From: Clarkia xantiana subsp. parviflora
Taxonomy: Eukaryota; Streptophyta; Magnoliopsida; Myrtales; Onagraceae
Assembly: GCA_036873135.1 (NCBI GenBank)
Contig: JAPTYO010000022.1
Span: 6,849,785 to 6,913,784, forward strand
DNA length: 64,000 nt
Direction of reading: 5' to 3'
Shown here: positions 1 through 10,192 of the stretch, in pieces
How positions within the stretch are numbered: the first letter of the stretch is position 1
How the letters are laid out: every line of letters begins with the position of its first letter
Translations under genes and position numbers: made by a program
The notes under the pieces: generated by a model
What the model saw: the letters and a program-made list of their open reading frames with translations, nothing else
The model's database searches: none
Told to the model about the DNA's origin: nothing

Positions 1-835
1 TTCCAAAAGCAACATTTGAAGAAGAGTCCTTTCTCAATTGAGCAATCCTTGCACTCCTTCTTAAGGTGGGTACATGTGGAGGTTCAACCAAAGGAACCAA
101 AGGAACATTCTCAACTGTGGGGGGCTGAGGAGGAGCATCCTCAACCATGGGGGGCTGAGGAGAAACCATTGGTGATCTAGAAGAAGACTCCTCAACTAAT
201 AACTTGGACTCCAAGCAAGTAGGCAACAGATATCTCAACTCTGCCTTAGACATGCTAAAAGGAAAGATATGCTCATGAAAAACAACATCCCTTGAAACTT
301 GAAAAGCTGAATTGGAAATATTCATCACAAGATAACCTTTTTGAGAAGTGGAGTAACCCATGAGGATGCAAGGCTCAGCTCTTGAACTAAACTTGTCAGA
401 GTTGTTAAAGTTTGTGGCAAAGCATAGGCAGCCCATGATCCTTAAATGATTGATGGAAGGTGGCTTGCCATAAAGAACCTCCATAGGAGATTTGAACTCC
501 AAAGAAGATGAAGGTAACCTATTCATCAAATAGCAAGCAGTGAGAACACAATAGCCCCAATACTTGATAGGCATACAAGCCTGAAACCTTAATGCCCTTG
601 CCACATTCAAAATTTGTCTATGCTTGCGCTCCACTCTACCATTCTGCTGAGGAGTGTAGGTGCAACTAGTTTGATGTTGAGAATGACTAATAGGGAAAGA
701 TAATCTTGATTGCCTGGCCAAAGGGCAAATGGTACAATGTTTGACACATTTATTTGAAGAGTCATTTAAACATAATGCATCATTTAAATGACCCAAATGA
801 GTATATGATATGTGCCCTAAACGCCTATGGCAAAG
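1..835 (-). pseudogene. Copia integrase fragment with core deletion
   Basis: Reading the minus strand from 835 leftwards gives a GAG-pre-integrase zinc region (H-RRLGHIS, then C-x2-C in a CTICPLARQSRL context). It then jumps straight to the end of the integrase core (TPQQNGRVERKHRQ, with the catalytic glutamate) and a Copia C-terminal stretch ending in a serine- and proline-rich linker. In Copia integrases roughly a hundred residues with the first two catalytic aspartates normally lie between these blocks. Here they are missing, with the join near 690-700 and the frame kept. Integration activity should be lost. A TAG stop (836-838) separates this part from gag-protease. The family call is secure; the exact deletion ends need an intact relative. 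Confidence 0.85.
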
Positions 836-2223
836 CTAAGAAGCTTCCTCTTTATTTGCCTTTGAAGTAATATGAGCTGCCACCACCTTGCTTGAACCTG
901 AAGGTAGTGAATTCCTGAGTATGTAAAGGCCTTTGGATCTCTCACCAATCACCATTGGCTTCCCAACATGGCCCTGAATCAACATATTTGCACAAGTAAA
1001 TATAACTTTGCAATTCAATTGAGTAGAAAGCTTAGACACTGAGATCAAGTTGAACTTGAAATCAGGCACATATAGGATGTAATCCAAGGTAAAACCAGAG
1101 GAAAAGGTGCAGCTTCCAATATGAGTGACCTTGCACTTATTGCCATTTGGTAAGTGAACAAATTGATGAGGGGAATCAGCCTTCCTTATGTTGTGCAACC
1201 ACCTCAAATGGTGAGTGATATGGTTAGTAGCACCTGAGTCTACAATCCAAATCATAGATGAACTAGATGTGGTGGATATACCTGCCATGTTCACACGAAT
1301 AGGCTCATCCTCTTGAAATGAAAGGGGATCAAAGTCATCTTGAATGGCAATGTGTTGGACCCTTCCATCCAAGCCAGTGTGAAGAATCCTTTGCTCCTTT
1401 GTTCCATGAAAGATTCTTTTGTCCCCTGCAGCTACATGTTCCACCAAAACAAAGGAAGGATTCTCATCATCCAAGCTCACATTGGCTGCATTCCAAGTTC
1501 TTTTCAAGGAGGAGGGTGCAAGGTGTGGGTGCTTTTTCCAACAAGTATCCAACTTATGTCCCTTCTTACCACAAAATGAGCAAAACCAAGTTGACTTATC
1601 AACTTTGCCTCCCTTGCCATTGGAACCACCTGAATAGGATCCCTGGATAGCCCCATTAGAAGAGGAGCCATTGCCATTGTAATTCCTGGGGAAAGAAGCA
1701 ACATTGTTTAAACCATTGCTACCTGAGTTATATCCTCCACTACCTCTTGAATTGATGAAGTTCCTATGAGAGTATAGGGCTGTGGTCTCCCCTAAATCCC
1801 CTATAGAACCAGAGATGGCACGTTGACTTTCCTCTTGTAGCAACACAGAAAAAGCCACACTTAATGAAGGAAATGGTTGTCTCATCAAGAGATTACTTCT
1901 AATATGAGCAAATGAATCATTCAAGCCTAAGAGAAAAGCAATCAATTTCTGTTTCTCCTTGTGCTCATTGATCAACTTGCTATCAGATGAACATTCAAGC
2001 CTTAGGTCATCAATGGAACCCAATGCATCCCAAAGCTTTTTCATCCTCCCAAAGTATTCAGTGATTGATTGAGTACCTTGTGAGCATTGATAAATTTCCC
2101 TTGTGAGCTGGAAGATTTGTGTCCCATCAATCTTCTCAAACATTTCTTTGAGATCAAGCCATATAGACAATGCAATGGTGTTGTAAACCAACCCATTCAC
2201 CAACTCCATAGCAACGGTGTTCT
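836..2223 (-). pseudogene. Copia gag (C-terminal part) and protease
   Basis: Continuation of the Copia gag frame. From the upstream end it shows a gag UBN2-type segment (W-DLKEMFEKIDG, then Q-R-IYQ and S-ITEYF), a glycine- and asparagine-rich linker, and a CCHC zinc knuckle (C-x2-C-x4-H-x4-C, CSFCGKKGHKLDTC) near 1555-1600. The aspartic protease motif is WIVDSGATNHIT near 1220-1255. Gag packages RNA and protease matures the polyprotein. The frame ends at a TAG at 836-838, just before the integrase part, so the copy cannot make a full polyprotein. The first methionine inside this piece is not the natural start: the N-terminus lies at 18783, beyond the inserted Tat-1. Confidence 0.9.
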
Positions 2224-2228
2224 TTAAC

Positions 2229-2427
2229 TGATGGGTTCCGCTGTAGCCGTGAAGCCCTTTAACGACGAGTAAACGGTGAATAGGCCCACAGGGCCCTAAA
2301 AGAGGTCAAGAAGACCAATGCGAAGGGTCCTGATGAGAGGAGTCCCGAGGGTGAAGGGTCCCGACAAGGTCGGTCCCGATATGCGAGCTGGACGCTCTCG
2401 ATGAGATGCCTTTAAGTAGGCCCCGAG
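2229..2427 (+). repeat. Tat-1 5' LTR, truncated
   Basis: The first 199 bases match the start of the 3' LTR at 17799. After the run GGCCCCGA the sequence changes abruptly to integrase coding sequence. The remaining U3, TATA box, R, U5 and PBS are gone, so this LTR cannot start transcription of the element. Confidence 0.93.
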
Positions 2428-3416
2428 CTGAATTTGGGCTATTACTGGCCTTCGATGAGCAAGGAGGCGACGATATTAGTCCGATCTTGTGATGCGTGCC
2501 AGAGGTATGCCCCGAATATCGTGGCTCCGGCTGCTAATCTGATGTCCATCAAGAGTGCTTGGCCCTTCGCGCAGTGGGGTATCGACTTGGTGGGACCCCT
2601 CCCGCAGGCACAAGGTCAGTGTAAATATTTGCTTGTGGCCATTGATTATTTTTCGAAATGGATAGAAGCTAAGGCATTGGCCAAGACGACGGGGAACCAA
2701 ATCGTCAAGTTTCTCCAAACCCATATTATATCCAGATACGGGATTCCTAAGGTGTTGATTAGCGATAACGGTCCTCCGTTTAACGGGGCTCAAGTGAAGG
2801 AGTATCTGGAGGAGCTGAATATCGAGCATCGGACAGCCTCTGTCCATCATGCTCAGACCAATGGACAAGTGGAGTCAGCTAACAAAATCGTGATGGATGG
2901 CCTGAAGAAAAGGGTCTACGCCTTGAAGGGCAAATGGATGAAGGAGCTGGAAAATGTGCTTTGGGCTGTTAGAACGACACCCAAATGATCAACTAGGGAG
3001 ACTCCGTTTGGCCTTGTTTATGGCACGGAGGCTATTGCTCCCGTGGAAATAGCTGTGGCGTCCCATCGGATGAGATACTACGAGCCTTTGACGAATGATG
3101 AAATGAGACGTCTAGAACTGGACTTGCTCGAGGAAAAGATGCGGGATGCTGATGAAGTCTAGGCTCGAATGCGTTTGGCGACGGCCAGATATTACAATCG
3201 GCGAGTTAAGTCCAGACAATTCTTCGTCGGAGAACTAGTTTGGCGTCGGAACGAGTTCACCCTTTTGGACCGGATCAACAAGTTGTCGCCAAAATGGGAA
3301 GGACTTATAAGGTCGTGGGGATGCCAGTTCCGAATGCGTATAAGTTGGAAGACCTCGATGGCAGAGTATTGAAGCATTCTTTCAGTGGCGAACACTTGAA
3401 GAAATGTCATGCTTGA
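2428..3416 (+). pseudogene. Tat-1 integrase remnant
   Basis: Starts inside the integrase zinc region (LGYYWPSMSKEA, then CDACQRYAP) and continues with the catalytic core: WGIDLVGP with the first Asp, ISDNGPPFNG with the second Asp, GQVESANK with the Glu. The C-terminal PKWEG region and a terminal HLKKCHA follow, ending at TGA 3414-3416. Damage: TGA at 2986-2988 where relatives have CGA, TAG at 3160-3162 where relatives have CAG, and loss of one C near 3303 shifting the frame in the GPY motif. It is the same protein as the complete Tat-3 and Tat-6 integrases and is clearly non-functional. Confidence 0.93.
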
Positions 3417-4024
3417 TGTAAAGTCGCCTTAAGTGGTGCCCGATGTAAAGTCGCCTTAAGTGGTGCCCGATGTAAAATCACCTTAAGTGGTGTAAGTTAT
3501 TTATCGTTTGATTCGATGTAAGCAGATTTTGAGCCATCAATGAATGAAGAGGTTGTTTCCGATCAGATTGTTCTTGGATTTATTCTAAGTGTTGAAAAGT
3601 CGCCTTAAGTGGTGCACGATAAAAAGTCGCCTTAAGTGGTGCACGATATTAAGTCGCCTTAGGTGGTGCAAGTGGTTAAGTCGTCTTAGGTGATGCATGG
3701 TTCTTAGATTTATTCTAAGTGTGGCTAAGTCGCCTTAAGTGGTGCAAATGGTTAAGTCGTCTTAGGTGATGCGGATTGAATTGCCTTAGTTGGCACGATC
3801 AAATCGCCTTAAGTGGTGTGTGCTAAATCGTCAGTTGGCACGATCAAATCTCCTTAAGTGGTGTGTGCTAAATTGTCTTAAGTGATGTGTTGAAAGGTCT
3901 TCAGTGACGCGATCACCTTGAAGTGGTGTAGTAATAATCGGAACCAAAAAAGATATGATATTATAAAATCTGCGGGGTTCCCGATAAAGAAAGGAAAATT
4001 ACAAGGACTATAAAGATAGAGCAT
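3417..4024 (+). repeat. Tat-1 post-pol tandem array
   Basis: Directly after the pol stop come degenerate copies of a 20-28 bp unit with the core GTCGCCTTAAGTGGTGC, running to about 3925. Two copies of the small inverted repeat CTTAGATTTATTCTAAG or a close variant occur near 3573 and 3703. The rest up to the antisense gene (about 3926-4024) shows nothing. The same array follows pol in every Tat copy here. Confidence 0.88.
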
Positions 4025-6085
4025 TTAAGCTTGGTCCTTGTTGGCATAAGCGGGAGCAGGATCCACGAGATCTGTGGCAGAAGGCTCCACGAGTTTAACT
4101 GCTGGAAGGTCGACTATCGGGGGGTCAACTGTCAGAGGATCTGCACTTGGAAGCTCCGCCATGTCTTCAACACCCGCGGGAATTTTCCCCTCATCACTCT
4201 CCTCCGAGGGCGAAGTACCTCTTCGCAAAGGGAGCGAGAGTCGCAGACTTGTCAAAGTTGATGGTGTCGCCATACTCCAGATGGAGCTCCTCGACCGCAT
4301 TGAAGAGGGTGTTCTCCACCTCCGCGGTGCAGAATTTCACCGCGTCAGCTTGGAAGTCCTTGGACCCCCGATAATCTTCCCGGCCCTTGGTCTCAGCCGC
4401 GACCAGCTTCGCAGGAAACTTAGCAATTTGCTCCTCCCGAGCCTTCTTCTCAAGGACAAGTTTGTCCCGAGCCTCTGCATCCTTTTGTCGCTCTTGCTGC
4501 TCCCGCTTCAGCAGCCCCTCGAAGTCATGAACCTGCTTTTGGAGTTCCCGAGTCTTTCGGTCGAGGAGGGCCTGTTCCTTGGCCAGTTTTCCCCTCGAAG
4601 ACTTGGAGGCCGCGAGATCCTCCTCAAGCTTGGCTATAACTGCGGGAGCCCCCTTGGCCCGCTCCTGCTCCAGAGCCTCCTCGAGGGCAAAGATGTACCC
4701 GAAGCAGCGGTTTATGTCCGCTAGCTCCGGCGAAGCAAAGAAGAAAAGTGTTAGCATATGAATATTCTTCCTTATTAATGAAGGGGAGAAAATACGAACC
4801 TCACCTCTATCCGACGAATAGCCATTTCGTGAACATCCCTGCGGATGCCCTCCCGATCCAGGGAAATCGAAAACCTCAGAGATGGAAGAACTGAGCCTGC
4901 CAGCAGATGCAGACCCATCTCCGGGTATGTGTCACCCTGTCGGAGCTGGACCCCTTGCAGTGTCTAGATCGGGGTCCAGGGAGCAGCCTTCTGCTCGGGG
5001 TCGTAGGCCTTGTAAAAACTCCTGTCCAAGGGGAGAGGAGGAGGACCCACTGGAGTCGTAGAGGTGCGCATCTCCGAGTCGCCCTGGGAACCGGAAGGAG
5101 TAAAACTGTGGATGGGCGACGGCTACCGCTGTTGCGAAGAAGGTGAGGGGGCAGCCCCCTGGAGGTTGGTTTCAGGGGGGACTGCCTCGTCCCACGGCGA
5201 CGGATCAAGGCGAGACCCTTGTCTGTCTCCTAGGAGGAGTCCAGATTTTCCAACCGATGAAATTGGTCACCTGTCGGGGTTTCTACAGCCCCCGATCCCA
5301 TCGGGGCAGGAGGTTGAGGGAGGTCTTCTCCACCTCGAGCACCGGAAAGTGGTGCCCCCGCTGAAAGTGGTGCCCCTGCTGAAGCTCCAACACCCGACTG
5401 AGCTCCTGAGTGACCTGCACCTAGAGGACAAGATGCTTCAGAAATATAGTCACGAAGTTGGTCAGGGTCCTTACACCAAATGATGCGCCGAGAAACGTAT
5501 TGGTTTTTCCCGTGGTAGTTGTAGTAGCCCGCCTTGAGGATGCGGGGAGTTTCCCCTCGGAGGACACGTTTAATCTCTTCGATGCGGGCCTCCTTGGTCG
5601 AGGGGATCAAATCCTTAGGAACTCTTCCTGTATGATTTAATAGCTAGGCGGAGCTGTTTACCTTCTTCAGCATTTTGGACATCGAAGAATCTGTCCACCT
5701 ACACGCGGCCCCGCTTAGTTCTCTTCGCGGAGGGAGATCCCGACGAAGCAGCAGCCTTCTTCGCCGACTTCCTCTTCTGCGCGGGGCGTTGGACAGCGTC
5801 GGTCTCCCCCTGCTTAAGGATGAGATTGGTCAGCACGGATACCTTCTTAGCTGCAAACAGTGGAAAACAGAGACGTGATCAGAAACATTACCCAGGGAAC
5901 CATATTGGAGGGGCCGTCGAAGAGTTGACCCCTAGAGATTATGTCGAGGAGATGGATCCCGGCCTTCACCAGGTCCCGCTCCGTTAGAGAGTTAGCATCG
6001 AGGGGAGTATAGGACTCCCCCCAACGGTAAACCTGGATAAGATGGAGGATCTGAAAATCTTCATCAGAGTAAGTGTGATAAGCGG
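4025..6085 (-). pseudogene. Tat-1 antisense gene, 3' part (end of exon 2 to exon 4)
   Basis: Antisense gene read leftwards. The end of exon 2 (6085-5892) is followed by a 49-base intron (5891-5843), exon 3 (5842-4805), an intron, and a coiled-coil exon 4 ending with ...DQA and TAA at 4025-4027. Exon 4 begins ADINRCFGYIFALEEALEQE and has heptad-like runs rich in Lys, Glu and Ala. Damage: a stop near 5230, a shift in the middle of exon 3 shared with Tat-4, and a changed last-intron acceptor near 4725 (GCCG where Tat-4 has GCAG). The gene begins at 17275, beyond TatN-2. Its function is unknown; Tat elements are known to carry antisense ORFs. Confidence 0.8.
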
Positions 6086-6903
6086 TGATGGATATACGCC
6101 CAATTTGAACCCGTTGACTTCTGAACCGTTATATTTTTATCATCCCATTAACGATTGTAAATCGAAACTTCAACCCGAACGCTTCGCGAGAACATCAACG
6201 GCTCGGACGAGGCCAAAGCGCTCGTCCGGCCGAGGCAAACTCACCTAGGTAAGGTTGGGTGGCCACACCCGACCTCCCCTAGGGGAGATCGGGTCAGCCA
6301 ACCCGATCTCTCCTAGGAGAGATTGGGTCGGCCAACCCGATCTCTCCTAGGAGGGATGGGTTTGGCCAACCCCATCCTCCCTAGGAGGGGTTGGGTGCCC
6401 TCACCCAATCCCTACCCTTGGGGGTCGGATTTCCCTTCCCCCCCAAGGGCCCCGACACCACTTGCGGACTCCCATACTCGGTTTACTCCGCCTACCTTCT
6501 CCGTATCCTAAAGTCTTAATTATGCGTTTAAAGGTCAATTAACTGTGTTTTAGGGTTAACGATGTCATTAAGCCACCTTAATGACACCGTTGCCTATAAA
6601 TACCCCACCTTCACAATTCATTTGGATCATCTTGACAATTTGGATTATTTTGCTCTGACATCTCTCTAGCTTTATCTCTCTAAAAACGATACTGACTTAG
6701 GCATCGGAGAGGGTTCACCAGGCACCACCCCCCCTCTCTGTGTCTGGTACTGCCCCTTCTGCAGGGCGCAAGGAGAAGAGAAGCGACGGAAGGAAAGACA
6801 CAAGCTAAGGCAGGGCAACCCGAGAGTATCAGATCATCCACCCCTCCAGTGAGGAACGAGATTTGAGCCGACCACCCGTTGACCCAAATCCCGGAACCTA
6901 ACA
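6086..6903 (+). repeat. TatN-2 5' LTR
   Basis: 818 bp, same length as the 3' copy. Contents in order: a palindrome array (6266-6428), an inverted repeat GTCATTAA/TTAATGAC just upstream of TATAAATA (6595-6602), and the leader block GCATCGGAGAGGG (6701-6713) that is shared with the otherwise different LTRs of the other Tat elements. It ends CCTAACA. Confidence 0.95.
6266..6428 (+). repeat. Array of CTAGG-centred palindromes in TatN-2 5' LTR
   Basis: Four to five head-to-tail hairpins of about 28-32 bp. Most are centred on CCTAGG, with arms of the kind ACCCGATCTCTCC / GGAGAGATTGGGT. Each hairpin has its own arm sequence, yet its two arms pair with each other. Confidence 0.85.
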
Positions 6904-6905
6904 CT

Positions 6906-6921
6906 TGGCGCCGTCTGCGGG
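6906..6921 (+). other. TatN-2 primer-binding site
   Basis: TGGCGCCGTCTGCGGG, two bases after the LTR end. The first nine bases are complementary to the 3' end expected for plant tRNA-Asp; pairing beyond that is poor. It differs by one base from the PBS of the other Tat elements. Confidence 0.75.
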
Positions 6922-6954
6922 CTTCGAACAGAAAGCCTGGCTATAACACGAGCA

Positions 6955-8566
6955 ATGACGAACAGCAGGGTGTCCAGGCACCACCGCCCACCAGGGGGCA
7001 ATGGGAGAAGGAGAGAGCCTATACCCCCAGGAAGGCAGCCTAACCCTGGGAAGCAGCCAATGCAACCAGAACCACAAGAAATACCACAGCCTCCTCAACA
7101 GAACAACCAGGAGGGAGGACCCTCACGCCCAGCTGGGGCTGAGTCCTCCACAGCCTCCACACCTCGGGCAAGAAGGCCACAGAGGGAAAGAGAACAACAG
7201 GGAGTGCCGTCCCAGCACACGGCACCCCCTGAGGGGTATTATCATGAGGCGCAACCCCAAGGGTACCCGTATGGGATGCCGGCCCAAAGGGATGGCAACC
7301 GCGCCCACACAACATATGCAAGGCCGGCATACACCCAGGGGACACACACTGAAGCTCATGAAGAGGAACAGATCCCAATAGAAGGGCACCACTCGCACCC
7401 TCGAGCAGGGCAGTGAGAGGAGCAAAGAAGATACTACCAGGAGCCACCCCCAGAGGAAAGGCAACAATTCGTGCCTCCTAGGCAACAGCAGAACGCAAGG
7501 GCTTACACCCCACTGGGGGAGGACAGACAAGCAAGACCTCCAAGGAGGCAAGAATTCTATGAAGCACCCCAGCAGGGACATCAAGGATACACCTACAGTC
7601 CGTGTCAATACGGACAAGGGATCTCGGCGAGTCCTATCTACAACCATGGAGGCTATCAGAGGAATTACACTCCAACACCGATATTGATCACTCCGGAAGA
7701 GATAGAGGCAATGATAACTCGGAAGATGAATGAGTCAAGGAAAACCAACTTGCATTGTCTAAGTGACAAAACAAACCACCCTTTCACAAGGGAACTGGAG
7801 ATGAACAGGGTGCCAGACTCCCTGCACACAGTGCAAATTGCAAAGTACAATGGGAAGGGAGACCCCCTAGAGCATATCCAACAGCATGAGGCCTCCCTAT
7901 TTGGGAGGACCACTGATGAAAGATACAAGGCACTCCTGTTCCCAAACACCCTATCAGGGGTGGCTTCACGCTGGTTCTTCAGTCTACCCTCTGAAAGCAT
8001 CCACTCATGGGAGCAGCTAAAGGCGAAGTTCCTGCAGAGATATCTAGGGGAGAGGAAACTCCTCAAAGGCACAGGCTCCATCGATGATGTGAAACAAGAA
8101 TATGATGAATCTCTGGCCAGTTACTACACTAGGTTCAATCAAAATATCGCAGACATCCAGGGCGACATCACTGAGGGTGAGATAATACGAGCCTTTATCA
8201 GAAACCTAGGCCGCTTCGGGTCCACACTGGCAGAAAAGATGGCCAAGAAGCCAGCAAGCACCTTAGAGGAGCTTGCATGAAGAGTCAAAACTCATATAGA
8301 CCTGGAGAGGCACAGGGCAAGTAAGAAAGCCAAGATTCAAGCAGCCAAGGAAGACAATGCAAAGCCAAACAAAGGCAAACCACCCCAGGCACCTCAGCAC
8401 ACAAGGCAGCAGGAATGGCGTCCGCCCCAGCAAAGAAACCAAATGGGCGAACCACTAAAGCCCAGAGAAATAAACGTCATCAAGTTCGTCCCATTGAACG
8501 CCACTCCAGCTACTGTCCTCAAAGAGATGCGGAACCAGGTCACCCCCTGCAAGGTGGAGAGCCCCA
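6955..8566 (+). pseudogene. TatN-2 gag
   Basis: Starts ATG at 6955 (MTNSRVSRHHRPPGGNGRR). A long proline-, glutamine- and arginine-rich N-terminal part runs to about 7650, followed by a retrotransposon Gag domain at about 7780-8270 (NGKGDPLEHIQQHE, then ASRWFFSLPSESIHSWEQL, then ESLASYYTRFNQ). Gag would form the RNA-packaging particle. One frame has TGA at 7414-7416 and TGA at 8278-8280; the latter sits where CGA would continue a basic helix. A one-base shift near 8565-8575 (GTGGGGA) is needed to enter the next frame. The frame before and after both stops is clearly coding-like, so these look like recent point damage. Confidence 0.85.
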
Positions 8567-10192
8567 ATGGTGGGGAATCACAAGGATAGATGGTGCGACA
8601 ACCATGAAGCTTACGGGCACGACACGAACGAATGCTTCAGCCTAAAGCTAAGCATCAACAATGCCATCCAAAGGGGAGACCTAAAGCAGTTCGTGGATCA
8701 TGGGGGCAACAGCATGCAGCTAGGGCCATCACACAGAGACAAGGGCAAAGGCAAAGTAGACTACAACCCTCCACCCAACAAGAGAGGAACCATAAACATG
8801 ATACACGGAGGAGTAGCGTCAGGTGGCCCAACTGCTAATGCAAGGGAAGTCTATACATCAAAACTGAGTTCAGTGCCGAGGTGGAGGAAAAGGACAAGAG
8901 AAGGAGAAGAAATGAAGATCGAATTCTCAGAGAAGGACAAGAGCCACATCGTCTTCCCACATGACGATGCTCTAGTTATCACAATAGACATTGATAATTT
9001 TGATGTAAAGAGAATTTTGGTGGATGGGGGCAGCTCGGCTGACCTCCTAAGCTTGAGAGTCCTAGAAGAAATAGGGAAAACCAAGGCAGACATCAAACCA
9101 GTCAACTTCCCTCTAGTTGGCTTCTCAGGGGCAACAAGCTACCCCCTGGGAATGATAACTCTGCCGGTGACCATGGGCCAAGGATGGACACAGCTGAAAG
9201 TGAATGTTAACTTTGTGGTGGTTGAAAGCCTGGGAGCCTACAATGGGATCCTAGGAAGGACAACCATAAACCCATACGAAATCGTGCCATCCACTGTACA
9301 CCAGAAGCTGAAGTACATCACTGAGAATGGAGTCGGAGAAGTCCTAGGTGATCAACGCACCGCAAGGCAGTGCTACGTCAACTCCATGAGACGTGGATCA
9401 CACGGGACAGACACACTGGCTGTGGTCATGGTAGGAGCCAACCAAGATAGAAAGAAGAGGAGAAGGAGGCAAAGGCAGGGAAAGATGAAGAATGGAGTGG
9501 TACTCCGCTTGAGCAGGCAGTTTTTTCAAACAGTGCCTAAGAGGAGACACAGGAGCAAAGCTGTGAAAGTGACAGCCATACCTTGGCTGCCAGATACCAT
9601 AAAGGGGAAAAGAACAAGTGACTCCATCTTAAGAGGCTTCCGTCACATCGATGATATCAAGCAAATGCCGCGGGAGTCAATATCAAGCTATTTCCAGAGA
9701 TTCTCCAGTTATGGTGCCAACATGGATACCACAAGAGGAGAAACCGTCAGAGCATTTATTAGAAACATGCATCCAAACTCATTCGAGGCCTATGGGGGAC
9801 TCTATGAGATGGTCATGACGAGCACGATGAGGGAGCTCAAGGAAAAGCTAGACAAAGCATTTGCAAAGGAAGTGGAGCAGCTGGATGAAGTTCTGGAGAA
9901 AGGAAGAAAGACTGACACACTGGCAGGAGGTGTAAACTTCACATTCACGCCCCTTACAGTGAGCATAGAAGAAATTTTCCACAATCACCTCAAGCAGGAG
10001 CTACCCACATGCAGGGAGGAGGGCAAGGCCTTCCTAGGAAGGGATGCACAGGGATGGTGTGAGTACCATGGGACCTGGGGGCATCAAACCAACAACTGCA
10101 TGGTGCTGAAGATAGAAGTGGAGGAAATGATTCACAAAGGAGGCCTGAAGGAGTACGTGGCAATAGACAAAGTGACCACCCCATATCCTTAG
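8567..10192 (+). CDS. TatN-2 zinc knuckle, protease and second Gag-like module
   Basis: 541 open codons. Residues 5-40 hold a C-x2-H-x4-H-x4-C knuckle (WCDNHEAYGHDTNEC) and ISINNAIQRGDLKQF-like helix. Residues about 130-280 are a retropepsin with active site ILVDGGSSADLL and the GRTTINP block found in the other Tat proteases. After a very basic linker (KKRRRRQRQ) there is no RT. Instead residues about 345-541 look like Gag again: HIDDIKQMPRESISSYFQRF, GETVRAFIRNM, then a second knuckle (WCEYHGTWGHQTNNC) and IHKGGLKEYV before the TAG at 10190-10192. The ATG is probably not a natural start, since the frame should continue from gag. The second Gag half is too diverged to be a recent duplication. 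Confidence 0.85.
   Translation: MVGNHKDRWCDNHEAYGHDTNECFSLKLSINNAIQRGDLKQFVDHGGNSMQLGPSHRDKGKGKVDYNPPPNKRGTINMIHGGVASGGPTANAREVYTSKLSSVPRWRKRTREGEEMKIEFSEKDKSHIVFPHDDALVITIDIDNFDVKRILVDGGSSADLLSLRVLEEIGKTKADIKPVNFPLVGFSGATSYPLGMITLPVTMGQGWTQLKVNVNFVVVESLGAYNGILGRTTINPYEIVPSTVHQKLKYITENGVGEVLGDQRTARQCYVNSMRRGSHGTDTLAVVMVGANQDRKKRRRRQRQGKMKNGVVLRLSRQFFQTVPKRRHRSKAVKVTAIPWLPDTIKGKRTSDSILRGFRHIDDIKQMPRESISSYFQRFSSYGANMDTTRGETVRAFIRNMHPNSFEAYGGLYEMVMTSTMRELKEKLDKAFAKEVEQLDEVLEKGRKTDTLAGGVNFTFTPLTVSIEEIFHNHLKQELPTCREEGKAFLGRDAQGWCEYHGTWGHQTNNCMVLKIEVEEMIHKGGLKEYVAIDKVTTPYP

Larger units (their letters stand above)
1..2228 (-). mobile_element. Ty1/Copia element, downstream part (gag-PR-INT)
   Basis: Minus-strand Copia retrotransposon that runs off the left edge of the window, so RT, RNase H and the 3' LTR are not seen. 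The domain order read on the minus strand is gag, CCHC knuckle, protease, integrase, which is the Copia order. The gag reading frame stops matching at 2223/2228, where Tat-1 is inserted, and continues at 18545-18783, followed by the leader, PBS and 5' LTR at 18784-19528. The 5-bp duplication TTAAC (2224-2228 and 18540-18544) marks the interruption. The copy is defective (stop codon and integrase-core deletion). Confidence 0.93.

Noticed and set aside
4074..4724. 216-codon plus frame, with similar 246-codon plus frame at 46518-47258
   Set aside because: It is the complement of the coiled-coil exon of the antisense gene. The minus-strand reading has the conserved tail, start and splice sites.
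6323..6511. Small plus frame in the TatN-2 LTR palindromes
   Set aside because: Open by chance in a hairpin array. Not conserved as protein between the two LTRs.
8560..8580. Programmed frameshift between TatN-2 gag and protease
   Set aside because: The GTGGGGA context is not a recognised slippery site, and gag already has two stops. The other Tat elements use one frame, so a simple indel is likelier, though relatives are needed.
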